A stretch of DNA of 64,000 bases from positions 124,001-188,000 of the forward strand of contig CATOJY010000001.1 of assembly GCA_951800685.1 (NCBI GenBank), written 5' to 3'. Shown here piece by piece: positions 35,007 through 43,862 of the stretch. The position numbers and the translations under genes were made by a program. The notes beneath the pieces were generated by a model, which saw only the letters and a list, made by a program, of their open reading frames with translations, was not told where the DNA came from and ran no database searches. The stretch is from an uncultured Lachnospiraceae bacterium (GTDB taxonomy: Bacteria > Bacillota > Clostridia > Lachnospirales > Lachnospiraceae). Every line of letters starts with the position of its first letter. Within the stretch, counting starts at the first letter, position 1.

Positions 35007-36119
35007 TCATTGTGTGGAGTCCTCCTCACCCAAACTATCCCCCTCCCTGTCATTTGACGTATCAGAGTGTAAGCTAAACTTCAGTACGCAGTGGCTGTAT
35101 TTGTCACGCCAGTAAACAGCGGAAGCATCCTTAGGAGTCACTAACGCCGCTACCATATCAACCGCCCCGTTAGCCGCAAGATTCTTTTGCTCACTGACAC
35201 CAATAATACGGAAACCGTAATTCTTATAGCAGCGCAGCCTTTCATCCAGGTAAACCATATTATCCGGAACCACAATATCCTTATCTTCGAGGTTGGATAC
35301 ACGGTATCTCACTACGCAAATGCTGTCACTATCCCTCAGAACCAAAGATGCATTAGTTTTACTAATCCCCGACAGGTATTCTATCGCCTGATTGCCGGTA
35401 ATCACCTCATCTATCTGTAATGCGCATTTACATCTGTCTTCCTCGCCGGCATACACATAAAGTAGATACACCCTACCTATCATACAATTTTTTATAAGAA
35501 AATTTGCATCAAATTCGGTGTCACCGTCTTCTTGGTTGTTGCAGGCGGCATCTATTAAATCATCGAAGAAATTTACGGAAAACCGTGAACAATAATCAAG
35601 AATGAACTGATTAGACTCAAGCAGGGAACCACTCCGTTTAACCTGTACTGTAAAAGATTCTTTTGGTGGCAAGTTCTGCCCTTCTAACAGCGTTTCTAGA
35701 TACTTTACCACATAAGAGTATATTTCATTCTTGTCCAATTCCAACGAACAGAAATTTTGTACATCATTCACAAAGCCGGTATCCGTAATTATTCTCTGTA
35801 ATAATGCTTCTTCTGTGTACCCCTTTACAGAGAGCTCCATCCCGGCATCATCGTATGACACTACGGCAATATCCAGGGTCCCGGCGATTGCTGATGCATA
35901 GCTTGAGTAGCCTGTGATAGCGTTCTCCTCAGGCACGCTGACCTCGGTAAAGATCTTGGCATCGTAAATAATATCACCTGCATTCCCATTCAGCTTATTC
36001 ACTAAAGGGTCTTCTAGATCACTCTCTTGGCTCTCAGGTTCGCTAAACTGCAGGTAAATTATTGCAGAAGCGAAGCCAAGGATACACAACACCGCTACAA
36101 CAATAATTATTTTCTTCAT
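35007..36119 (-). CDS. Hypothetical membrane-anchored exported protein
   Basis: A 370-residue protein with an N-terminal signal anchor ('KKIIIVVAVLCILGFASAII') and an extracellular part with several Cys residues. I see no named domain; a predicted alpha/beta body and an acidic C-terminal tail ('SLGEEDSTQ') are visible. It starts nine bases after the lipoprotein gene at 36128, suggesting a common surface complex. Confidence 0.65.
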   Translation of the reverse strand: MKKIIIVVAVLCILGFASAIIYLQFSEPESQESDLEDPLVNKLNGNAGDIIYDAKIFTEVSVPEENAITGYSSYASAIAGTLDIAVVSYDDAGMELSVKGYTEEALLQRIITDTGFVNDVQNFCSLELDKNEIYSYVVKYLETLLEGQNLPPKESFTVQVKRSGSLLESNQFILDYCSRFSVNFFDDLIDAACNNQEDGDTEFDANFLIKNCMIGRVYLLYVYAGEEDRCKCALQIDEVITGNQAIEYLSGISKTNASLVLRDSDSICVVRYRVSNLEDKDIVVPDNMVYLDERLRCYKNYGFRIIGVSEQKNLAANGAVDMVAALVTPKDASAVYWRDKYSHCVLKFSLHSDTSNDREGDSLGEEDSTQ

Positions 36120-36127
36120 ACGCCCTC

Positions 36128-37327
36128 CTACTCCCCGAAGACATCTTCGTCTCTTGGGGCTACATGTTCCGTTAATTTCAACTGGTACACGAGATAGCGT
36201 GCATTGAAATCCAGCATTTCTGCATTGTCCCTGGCTGCACGTTCTTCTGGGAAATCAACAACTACACGTACATAGTCAGAAGCTGCCAGTGCGTTGCTCT
36301 CTAGTTTTCTGTTGGTTTTATAAATAAAACCCTCGCCACAGGAGAATGCTTTTTTTGTTGTTACGTAATTAAAGCTATTCCCCTTATCGGTGAACTCCAA
36401 AGCATCAGCCACGCTGTCGTATAACGGTATGGTGTCATTATCGCCCTCGATAAAAAACGAAATATTAGGGCTAAGATTATCATTGTCAAAAGAGTCAAAA
36501 ATGGAAACTACCCGACTGTTACTTGGCTGCTTCTTATAGCGTAATGTATACTTCAAATCGTATACAACGGCAGATTTACGATTGCTGCGTTTACGCTCAT
36601 TTAATTCAGCCAAGTTAAACTCAATGCTGTATTCTGCCCCATTGATGGACTGTACCACTACTTCATCGTCGACAACGTGCAATCGCTGCCCTTCTATCGC
36701 TTCCCCCAGGATAGCGCTGGAGTAATAAATAGGGTCAAATGTCATCCCCGTCGTTTTTTCAGTCAGTACAATTTTTAATCTTGTACCACCATCCATATCA
36801 AGCGCTATGGGCTGCATACCTAATTCAATATCCTGTGCCGGTGTGCCCTCAAACAATTCGGCTACTTCAGAAAATCCAGACCAGCCGACCCGGCAGTATT
36901 CGGTGAGTGGCTGCCCATCCTGACTAATGACACTAATATCCGCACTAACCACTGCTGTCTTATATTCCTCAATAAAGCTAGCAGCGTTAATGCCACAGTT
37001 TACAGAATAGCTATGCTGTATGCCAAGATTGACAGCCTTTGGGTTATTCCAATCCCAGATACCGATTTTATAAACATCATTAAGTGTAAAAGTACCATAC
37101 TTTACCCCATCATGGATAATCCATGCAGTTTCTTCTTTCTCATAGATAAAATCTTCTATCTCGCATACTTGAATAGGTTCCCGTGTCTTTTGGTATTTAA
37201 CGTTAGGCTCTTTTCTAGCCTCTGTTGTCTGTACAGACTGTCCCTCAGTGCTCTCCTTACTGTCAGCCATGCACCCAGCAAGAAAGAAGGATACGGCAAT
37301 AAATACTGGCACTACTAATCTTCTCAT
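36128..37327 (-). CDS. Hypothetical lipoprotein, about 400 residues
   Basis: A 399-residue lipoprotein with signal and lipobox 'VVPVFIAVSFFLAGCMADS' (Cys about residue 19). The remainder is beta-rich ('LFEGTPAQDIELGMQPIALD', 'YDLKYTLRYKKQPS') with no named domain. It overlaps the upstream 613-residue protein gene by four bases, so the two are translated together. Confidence 0.68.
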   Translation of the reverse strand: MRRLVVPVFIAVSFFLAGCMADSKESTEGQSVQTTEARKEPNVKYQKTREPIQVCEIEDFIYEKEETAWIIHDGVKYGTFTLNDVYKIGIWDWNNPKAVNLGIQHSYSVNCGINAASFIEEYKTAVVSADISVISQDGQPLTEYCRVGWSGFSEVAELFEGTPAQDIELGMQPIALDMDGGTRLKIVLTEKTTGMTFDPIYYSSAILGEAIEGQRLHVVDDEVVVQSINGAEYSIEFNLAELNERKRSNRKSAVVYDLKYTLRYKKQPSNSRVVSIFDSFDNDNLSPNISFFIEGDNDTIPLYDSVADALEFTDKGNSFNYVTTKKAFSCGEGFIYKTNRKLESNALAASDYVRVVVDFPEERAARDNAEMLDFNARYLVYQLKLTEHVAPRDEDVFGE

Positions 37328-39165
37328 ACATCATCACCTACTCTCACAGTCAAGCGGTTATCGTCGTCCACTGACACACTGACCTTTTTGTACTGTAATC
37401 TGCGCAGTTCACCTGGGACACTCCCGGTGATAACATCATCTGAATACACAGTAAAGCGCTGGCTGCCAATCTCGAAAACTGTACCATCCTCCATTACCCT
37501 TGACAGTGGCAGGCTGCGTATATCTAAATGTAAATCAAGGAATAAACGCAGCATAGCAGCAGACGCTCTATTATACCCAATGCCGATCGTATGCGATAAC
37601 CGATAGAGCTCCATAAGCGCTTTATCGGTCCCCATCAGCATATCACTAAAATCTTTCGCTCCTGTTGTAAAAGCAACTACAGCTTTAAACAGGCAAGTAT
37701 CGAATAATAAGGGATAGCGCAGATACACTTTCATCCAAAACTGCAACGGCGCATCAATCCTGGAAAGATGCATCATGATAAAACAGAAGTAAGGGTCATA
37801 GCACCCAACTTTGCTTCCGGTGGAAATAAGGCTGCCAATAAGACCTAGTGCATCCTCCTGCCCAATATTAGACAACAGCTCAGGAAGCGAATAAATACTG
37901 TAGTTATCTTTTGGATATGTTTTAGCTTGCCCATCCAATCCAATCGCAATAAAAGTTGTTGAGTGTATGCTATTCCACACATCAAACGCCACATCCATAT
38001 CCAGCATGGCAGTATTCCAAATACTAGTGACAGCATCCATTACACGTTTCCAAACATAAGGGGCTGTCCCTTCCAGTATTGCATACCGTTTCCCATCCAG
38101 AAAATTGAAATAAAATTTTTTATCCCATGAAGCGCTTACCCTTATATCCTTATACACGGGCTCTGGCATGCCCTTATACCTTTTACAAAATGCATACATA
38201 ACATTGGTAATCGGTGAGGCGCCAAATCTAAAGTATTCTGCATCACCGCCCAGAACTTGCAATACTCGGAACAGGTTTGCATAGTGCGCTTTAGTCAATA
38301 CCGTACCACTCTTGAATAAAATATTCATATGCATACCAAGCCCACGCAGCCAGAAATCCGAATCATTCACACACTTACCGAGCTTCTGGAGATTGCCATA
38401 AGGTGCCCCGAAATGTACAAGCACAAGTGCTGCAGAAAATACGTAGATTGGAAGCTTGTCATAGTACATCCCAAAAAATTCTGGCGCTTCATCAGAGTAC
38501 ATAAGATTCGTACATTCCAAAAATTTATTTTTGTCTCGGGCATTCCTAAACATCGCGGAATCTATCAGCCCAGTAGAGTACTTATCATAAAACGACTTCA
38601 TTACTGATGGCTCAATGCCATATTCCTTGGCTGTTGCTAAAAAGCTGGTAGGGATACCATTCTCCACAATCTCCCCCAACACTTTAAGATCCTCCGCAGA
38701 TTCCGCTAAAGACAGGTATTCCCACCGGAACCCATCACAGTTCAACATATGCACGATTGGATTTATAACAAGCGCACAGTAAATATTATTATCCTCTTCA
38801 TAAGTATCGCGGATACTGTACCCATAACCATTCGGGGATTCTTTTAGCCCAGACCACAGCCACAATAAATGTAAAGGGCTGTACCGATACTTGCCCATGG
38901 CATGCTCTGCATCCCTCCAATACCGCGTCCGTATAGCGGTATTCCTATGCTCCAACCACATATGGTACTCATACCTGGTGCTGTTCTCAATTACTGGCAT
39001 AGCCTCCGCAGCTAACCTCCTAAATCGGGCTTGCTCGTTTTCACTCATCTTAGGAAGCGTTTTCTCAATAACATAATCCAGGCACAACAATTCACCAGGC
39101 ACGCATTCCTTTATCTTTGGGTCGCTCTCAGTACCCTTACTGGTAAAACAATTCATATCATCCAT
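37324..39165 (-). CDS. Large hypothetical cytosolic protein
   Basis: A 613-residue soluble protein without signal peptide or membrane helix; mostly helical. I do not recognise it. The start 'MDDMNCFTSKGTESD' loosely resembles the N-terminus of the element's Hsp70 ('MIDDMKCFGDNSLGSG'). Its coupling to two lipoprotein or anchored genes suggests a cytosolic part of a membrane-associated machine. Confidence 0.62.
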   Translation of the reverse strand: MDDMNCFTSKGTESDPKIKECVPGELLCLDYVIEKTLPKMSENEQARFRRLAAEAMPVIENSTRYEYHMWLEHRNTAIRTRYWRDAEHAMGKYRYSPLHLLWLWSGLKESPNGYGYSIRDTYEEDNNIYCALVINPIVHMLNCDGFRWEYLSLAESAEDLKVLGEIVENGIPTSFLATAKEYGIEPSVMKSFYDKYSTGLIDSAMFRNARDKNKFLECTNLMYSDEAPEFFGMYYDKLPIYVFSAALVLVHFGAPYGNLQKLGKCVNDSDFWLRGLGMHMNILFKSGTVLTKAHYANLFRVLQVLGGDAEYFRFGASPITNVMYAFCKRYKGMPEPVYKDIRVSASWDKKFYFNFLDGKRYAILEGTAPYVWKRVMDAVTSIWNTAMLDMDVAFDVWNSIHSTTFIAIGLDGQAKTYPKDNYSIYSLPELLSNIGQEDALGLIGSLISTGSKVGCYDPYFCFIMMHLSRIDAPLQFWMKVYLRYPLLFDTCLFKAVVAFTTGAKDFSDMLMGTDKALMELYRLSHTIGIGYNRASAAMLRLFLDLHLDIRSLPLSRVMEDGTVFEIGSQRFTVYSDDVITGSVPGELRRLQYKKVSVSVDDDNRLTVRVGDDV

Positions 39166-39181
39166 TACTGCATCTCACCCC

Positions 39182-39451
39182 CTACCAAAGATAAAATTCA
39201 AAACAAAATTTCATATCATCAATGCTGTCTGAAACCTCTCCTGCGTCTGGCAGCTTTATCCGCCAGTTCGGGTCATATGCACTCTCAGGGAAGGGTGCCC
39301 TGGTGGAAATTTTTGGCTTATCCGTGGAACTTTCAACAGAGGTATCCTTGACGCTATTATCAAGGATACCCATAACCATATTCCCGCACACATAAAAGAG
39401 CAAGACGATAATAACAGTGCTGACGACTTGTTTTATTATTTTTTTAATCAT
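39182..39451 (-). CDS. Small single-span membrane protein
   Basis: An 89-residue protein from ATG 39451: 'MIKKIIKQVVSTVIIVLLFY' starts a membrane helix (about 8-30), followed by a polar exported or cytosolic tail. AAAGGTG precedes the start closely. No family is recognised. Confidence 0.6.
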   Translation of the reverse strand: MIKKIIKQVVSTVIIVLLFYVCGNMVMGILDNSVKDTSVESSTDKPKISTRAPFPESAYDPNWRIKLPDAGEVSDSIDDMKFCFEFYLW

Positions 39452-39452
39452 A

Positions 39453-39875
39453 TCACCTTTCCGCATACGCAGCTGACCACTCAGCGCATCCTATACCATT
39501 TAAGCCAAGCCATGCAGAGACGAGTTTCCTATGGCAGAAATCTGCTGGTTTTTCATAGCAAAGAAGTGCAATATCGTACACATTCATTAATTCTTCAATG
39601 CTTTTGCCATATACGGCGTCTTCCCCTAACGCTGATGCGTATAATTCAAGAATGACCTGATTCACGTTCTGCCTGTCTAGTATCTCACGTTTATATCTCT
39701 CTACAAACTCCTCTTTGTTATTAGACTGTTTATAATTGTTAAGGCATTCAAATGTCGGCGCCAGTTTCTTATACTGTGCGCCACTATACCAATTAGGCTC
39801 CTTTTTGCAAATTGATACTGGTATAACAGTTTCTGGCATACTGCGCAGACGCGCAAAATAACTTGTGTAAATCAT
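39453..39875 (-). CDS. DUF488-family protein
   Basis: A 140-residue DUF488-like protein: 'MIYTSYFARLRSMPETVIPV' start and the C-terminal signature 'IALLCYEKPADFCHRKLVSA', with Cys and His typical of this family (CxExxxxCHR). The reaction is unknown; DUF488 proteins are common on mobile elements. AAGGAGG lies five bases before ATG 39875, and a terminator hairpin separates it from the sigma-like gene. Confidence 0.82.
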   Translation of the reverse strand: MIYTSYFARLRSMPETVIPVSICKKEPNWYSGAQYKKLAPTFECLNNYKQSNNKEEFVERYKREILDRQNVNQVILELYASALGEDAVYGKSIEELMNVYDIALLCYEKPADFCHRKLVSAWLGLNGIGCAEWSAAYAER

Positions 39876-39888
39876 AAGAACCTCCTTA

Positions 39889-39917
39889 AAAATGCAGGGG
39901 ATATTCCCCTGCATTTT
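39889..39917 (-). terminator. Terminator-like hairpin after the sigma-like gene
   Basis: AAAATGCAGGGG (39889-39900) and CCCCTGCATTTT (39906-39917) form a perfect 12-base stem with a five-base loop, ending in TTTTT on the minus strand. It overlaps the sigma-like stop codon and precedes the DUF488 ribosome site. Confidence 0.85.
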
Positions 39918-40506
39918 ACATGATTATTTTTATTTTTTCTAAGGACTTTCGAGCGCGCACTCTCACACGCTCGCGGCATAGCCCAAGCTGCCGCCCTATC
40001 TCAGCATAACTCATAGAGTCGTAAAAGTGATTATAGATTATCTTATAATCTATATCACTGAGCACTCCCCGCAAAGACTCCCAAAAGGAAGTGTTTATAA
40101 CATCTGTGCTAAAATCACTCACCGTTGCTCCGCACAGTTCTGCATCATCCAGCGGCTCCGTTATTGGTGCATTGCACACGCTATGCCCAATATCCCTGTA
40201 CACCTTATACGGTACAGAGAGGCTGTAATGGTTGTTTCTGTTGTACTCATAGAAATCATGGTTTAACCATACTTTTAAGTATGTAAGAAATTGATAATGC
40301 TTCCGCTCATCATAGCTATCAATAGCTTTCACTAGCGACAGGTATGCTTGTTGCATTAAGTCTGGTTCATCTTCAACGCGTATGCAATACTTACGCACTA
40401 TCTTAGTAATGAACCCTAAATTGCCATAATAAAGTTTCTGGCAGTTATCAGGAACATTCTCCCCGCGTTTTATTGCAAGGACCAGTTCCTTATTTCTATC
40501 CTGCAT
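39916..40506 (-). CDS. Sigma-70-family RNA polymerase sigma factor
   Basis: A 196-residue sigma factor. Region 2 is at about 25-95 ('DEPDLMQQAYLSLVKAIDSY', 'QFLTYLKVWLNHDFYEYNR'), and region 4 with a helix-turn-helix is at the end ('SYAEIGRQLGLCRERVRVRA'). Region 1 and a full region 3 are absent, as in ECF-like or phage-type sigmas. It probably directs RNA polymerase to element promoters. ATG 40506 has AGGAGGTG seven bases upstream, inside a hairpin. Confidence 0.88.
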   Translation of the reverse strand: MQDRNKELVLAIKRGENVPDNCQKLYYGNLGFITKIVRKYCIRVEDEPDLMQQAYLSLVKAIDSYDERKHYQFLTYLKVWLNHDFYEYNRNNHYSLSVPYKVYRDIGHSVCNAPITEPLDDAELCGATVSDFSTDVINTSFWESLRGVLSDIDYKIIYNHFYDSMSYAEIGRQLGLCRERVRVRARKSLEKIKIIM

Positions 40507-40513
40507 AAAATCA

Positions 40514-40539
40514 CCTCCTGCCAAAAAGATAGCAGGAGG
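40514..40539 (-). promoter_or_regulatory. Hairpin sequestering the sigma-factor ribosome site
   Basis: On the minus strand CCTCCTGC (from 40532-40539) pairs perfectly with GCAGGAGG (40514-40521), which is the ribosome binding site of the sigma-like gene, around a ten-base loop. When folded it should block initiation, so translation may respond to ribosomes coming from upstream, RNA binding or temperature. Confidence 0.65.
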
Positions 40540-40572
40540 GCGCTTTAAATTTTAGGCAACTTATGTATAGAC

Positions 40573-40920
40573 TTAATAATGGCCACTGAGAAAAGCGCGC
40601 CATCTTCTAATCGTGGATTCTTCACCACTAAAGCTTGTATTTGGATTATAAACGGCATCTTCCATGCCCTTCCTCGAATACTGCTTATACGGGATGAATA
40701 ACGATGGTAATTCAGCATGTATACTTTTACACGCATCGCAACGCAGCTTACGGACTATAAAAGTATCATCACGGTACTCAGAGTCTCTCAGCTTACGCCT
40801 ATAAGTCCCAATAAACCGCAATGGATTGCCACACGCTGGGCATTGTGGTTCATTGTCATTCGTTATATGGATTACGTGTGTAGAACTTCTGTAGAGAAAG
40901 TACTGTTCTATTATAAGCAT
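40573..40920 (-). CDS. DUF6431-like zinc-finger protein
   Basis: A 115-residue protein with two CxxC pairs: 'PQCPACGNPLRFIGTYRRK' and 'LRCDACKSIHAELPSLFIPY', then 'KQYSRKGMEDAV'. This matches a small zinc-binding family (DUF6431) often found beside transposases in clostridia. The C-terminus 'EESTIRRWRAFLSGHY' looks like a helix-turn-helix end. Probably nucleic-acid binding; no transposase is adjacent here. Confidence 0.72.
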   Translation of the reverse strand: MLIIEQYFLYRSSTHVIHITNDNEPQCPACGNPLRFIGTYRRKLRDSEYRDDTFIVRKLRCDACKSIHAELPSLFIPYKQYSRKGMEDAVYNPNTSFSGEESTIRRWRAFLSGHY

Positions 40921-40934
40921 TCAGCATCATCCTT

Positions 40935-43118
40935 CTAGCTGCTGCAGATATCAACAGTCAGCTTTTGTCCTGTTTTCCTTAGGATAACATCTTTAACATC
41001 GGTTTCGGGAATACATTTAATGACCCTGTCAAAGCTGCTGATGAACAGCACCCGGTCATTAAACTCCGCGATATCATTATGGTTTCGCTGTATTACTATT
41101 ATTGGCTCATTCCTCATAATCTCCTGCGTGATGAAACTAGATTTCACCTTGCCTGGGAACAAATTATTGAACAAAGTATACAGGAAGCACACCGTAACAT
41201 CAAAATCATTGTCCATCAAAATCGCATTCATTAAGGAAAATACAATCCTTGGGAAATTCCTCTGTGTCATTGCAACACAGTATCCTTGTTTATAATACAG
41301 GTAATTCAAGACAAGGTCGTATGACGCGTACTTCTTAGAATCAACATTCCCTAAAGCTTGCAGAATCTTTAAGCAGAAATCCCTGATCTCCTCAGGCAAG
41401 ACCTCCTCAAGTACCTGCAAATTATAACGTAACACAGTGCTTGTAGTAACTACATATTTTGGCTTCTTCGCAGTGGAAAGCCATACCTGCAACGAACAAT
41501 GGTACTTCTTATCCCGCTCCTGCATCCTCTTAAAGAGAGTTGTATCTTTGCCAAAATTAATACAATAACCAATATCACGTATCTGATTACAGCTTATGAC
41601 CTGGCTTGTCATTGCGTATTTCTTAATCCGTGCGGAATAATACTCAACATGATTAATAAACTCGTATACATTAAAAACCATGCTGCTACCTCCAGAACGG
41701 AACTGGTACAAAAACGGTGCGCTAATGCTTGGTAATGCAAATCCCTGTTTTCCAATCAAACCCGAAACATATTCTGCAATAAAAAAGCTGCATTTACCAG
41801 TAATGCCATGCTCTTTAAGGAAATCGGACAAAGCATTGCCCTGCTGGTTGATTATTAAATACAGCAAAACGTCTTCTAATGTTATATCACTTGAAGCAAA
41901 CATTGTCATTAGCTGCCATGCGAAATCATTGCCAATATCACAATCCGCTATAGAGATCCCAACGCTGTTACAGTATTTCTCCAAGAGCTTAGTAGGAAAA
42001 GTTACTGGATTCTGGCAAACTTCTGACATAAACTTCCTGTCATCCAGGCAGCTGATTAGCCGCTCAGATAATGGGCTCTTTTTAAGGAAATACATCTCAA
42101 CCAATTCAATGTTCACTCCGTAAATACTTGCGAACTTTAGAAGCGGCGCTAAATACTCTGCCTTGCAGTACTTGGTTACTAGCTCTGGCGATACCGATGA
42201 CAAATACTTTTCGCACTCCACCCAGTCACTCCTCCTGCTTAAAGCATCAGTAACCCCTGGGTCATTATTAAGTTTTCCCATAGCGTATGCATTACAAGTC
42301 CCTATAGAGACGCACTGGCGGTATTCTGCCGCATTGTATGCACCATTTATGCTCAATAACAGATAGAAGTATAATGTGTCATAGTCGCTGCAGTACAGTA
42401 AAGCCTCATTCCTGTTAAAGCTGCCGCGTTCCTGTAGTGTACAAATCATCTCTGTGTCCCTCGGCTCCAAAGAACAGGCGTATACATCCTCAGGATTAAA
42501 ATAGCTGCACATGCAATGTTTCCGGATAACACCCACTTCTTCCCCCGACACTCGCCTGTAGGGGTGTGCCAGGTTTCTTAGGAGCGCCATTGGATTCTGT
42601 GCGTTCTCCTTAAATACCGCGTATGAAACATTTGCCCCATACCGGCTGCACACATAATCGTATAGGGCATAGTCTGTTCCCTGGAAGTCCTTATCTGGGT
42701 AGAGTAACTTATAAACTTCTACTACAAATTCTTTGAATGTTTGGTGTGCCATGGCGGTAACGCTGGTACCTAGCACGCTCACAGCCCACCCAAAGAAATC
42801 TATTTCCAATTCCGTAAGTGAATCAAAATCGCTAATGGCTGTCTCAGCGCCCTTATTCTCCTGTGCGCTATTCTCTATATAGACAGACGTGATAGAATAT
42901 CCCTTGGATGGCACACACGCAATGCTGTCATACACCTCACCCAACGCAGAAGATTGCAATCCTGAATCCTTTGCCTCGGTGAACCCGTCGTCAAGGTCAT
43001 CCTCAAGTATACCAAAATAGTCCATTAAATCCATATCATCGGCACCGACTGTCGTCTCATCTGCAGCAGGGAACCCCATTGCGGAATTGCATTGTTGTAA
43101 AAATAAATCTGTTTCCAT
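40935..43118 (-). CDS. Very large hypothetical cytosolic protein
   Basis: A 727-residue protein with an acidic N-terminal segment ('GADDMDLMDYFGILEDDLDD') and a long, mostly helical body rich in Cys and Tyr. No signal peptide, membrane helix or nucleotide-binding loop is visible, and I recognise no family. It directly precedes the DUF6431 gene and starts one base after the upstream gene's stop. Confidence 0.62.
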   Translation of the reverse strand: METDLFLQQCNSAMGFPAADETTVGADDMDLMDYFGILEDDLDDGFTEAKDSGLQSSALGEVYDSIACVPSKGYSITSVYIENSAQENKGAETAISDFDSLTELEIDFFGWAVSVLGTSVTAMAHQTFKEFVVEVYKLLYPDKDFQGTDYALYDYVCSRYGANVSYAVFKENAQNPMALLRNLAHPYRRVSGEEVGVIRKHCMCSYFNPEDVYACSLEPRDTEMICTLQERGSFNRNEALLYCSDYDTLYFYLLLSINGAYNAAEYRQCVSIGTCNAYAMGKLNNDPGVTDALSRRSDWVECEKYLSSVSPELVTKYCKAEYLAPLLKFASIYGVNIELVEMYFLKKSPLSERLISCLDDRKFMSEVCQNPVTFPTKLLEKYCNSVGISIADCDIGNDFAWQLMTMFASSDITLEDVLLYLIINQQGNALSDFLKEHGITGKCSFFIAEYVSGLIGKQGFALPSISAPFLYQFRSGGSSMVFNVYEFINHVEYYSARIKKYAMTSQVISCNQIRDIGYCINFGKDTTLFKRMQERDKKYHCSLQVWLSTAKKPKYVVTTSTVLRYNLQVLEEVLPEEIRDFCLKILQALGNVDSKKYASYDLVLNYLYYKQGYCVAMTQRNFPRIVFSLMNAILMDNDFDVTVCFLYTLFNNLFPGKVKSSFITQEIMRNEPIIVIQRNHNDIAEFNDRVLFISSFDRVIKCIPETDVKDVILRKTGQKLTVDICSS

Positions 43119-43862
43119 TCACCCTCCTCCTTGCGTAATAAGCACTGTGCAATATTTTAGGCCGTAGTCTGTGTATCTCCTTAAATTAACAGTGCTCTTG
43201 CCGCTTATGCTAATTTGTTCAAGTTCCTTGTAGTGCCTATTCAATAACGAGATAGTTGCAGAATACCCTTGCTTCACATCCCCGGTAACCGCCACACAAT
43301 TACTCCCAGGCGCTGTAATCGTGACGTCGCAGTACTCACCTTTAATCCTGGCAGGGAGTTCGTATGCTGAGTACACAGCCAGCAAGCTGTCAGGATCCAT
43401 CAATGCGTAACTGATATCATAAACAGCCACATACTGTGCACCCTCGACACACTTAAATTTCAACTCGTGTATCTCATCTGCCTTTACATTGTGAAGCGTA
43501 GAACTCTCCTTCCCGACCACTCGATTGTCCTCTCCGTAAAACACAAGAATGATCTCAAAATCCTGGAAAATCATCTGTTTGTCCTTGCAGTCGACAAAAA
43601 TGCTAAATCTCGTGATACGCGGAAAAATACCATAAACTTCAAACAAGCCATCTTCGTATAAACTGCACTTCTCATTATAGGCAAAAGGATATGCAGCTCC
43701 CTGCTGGGAATGGTAATACTTCTTAGGCTGCTCGTTATAATAACGGTAATAATCAGTAACTTCATCCTGGAAATAATTAGTGTCAGATACACGGTATCCG
43801 TAACAATAGCCTAACACTGTCAATACGGCTGCCAGCATAACTATTAGTAGCAGTCTCTTCAT
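43119..43862 (-). CDS. Hypothetical signal-anchored exported protein
   Basis: A 247-residue protein with an N-terminal anchor ('KRLLLIVMLAAVLTVLGYCY') and a beta-rich outer part ('FEVYGIFPRITRFSIFVDCK', 'CDVTITAPGSNCVAVTGDVK'). No named domain is seen. It overlaps the upstream gene by four bases and abuts the downstream one, so three genes (43859, 43119, 40935) form one translational unit. Confidence 0.65.
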   Translation of the reverse strand: MKRLLLIVMLAAVLTVLGYCYGYRVSDTNYFQDEVTDYYRYYNEQPKKYYHSQQGAAYPFAYNEKCSLYEDGLFEVYGIFPRITRFSIFVDCKDKQMIFQDFEIILVFYGEDNRVVGKESSTLHNVKADEIHELKFKCVEGAQYVAVYDISYALMDPDSLLAVYSAYELPARIKGEYCDVTITAPGSNCVAVTGDVKQGYSATISLLNRHYKELEQISISGKSTVNLRRYTDYGLKYCTVLITQGGG

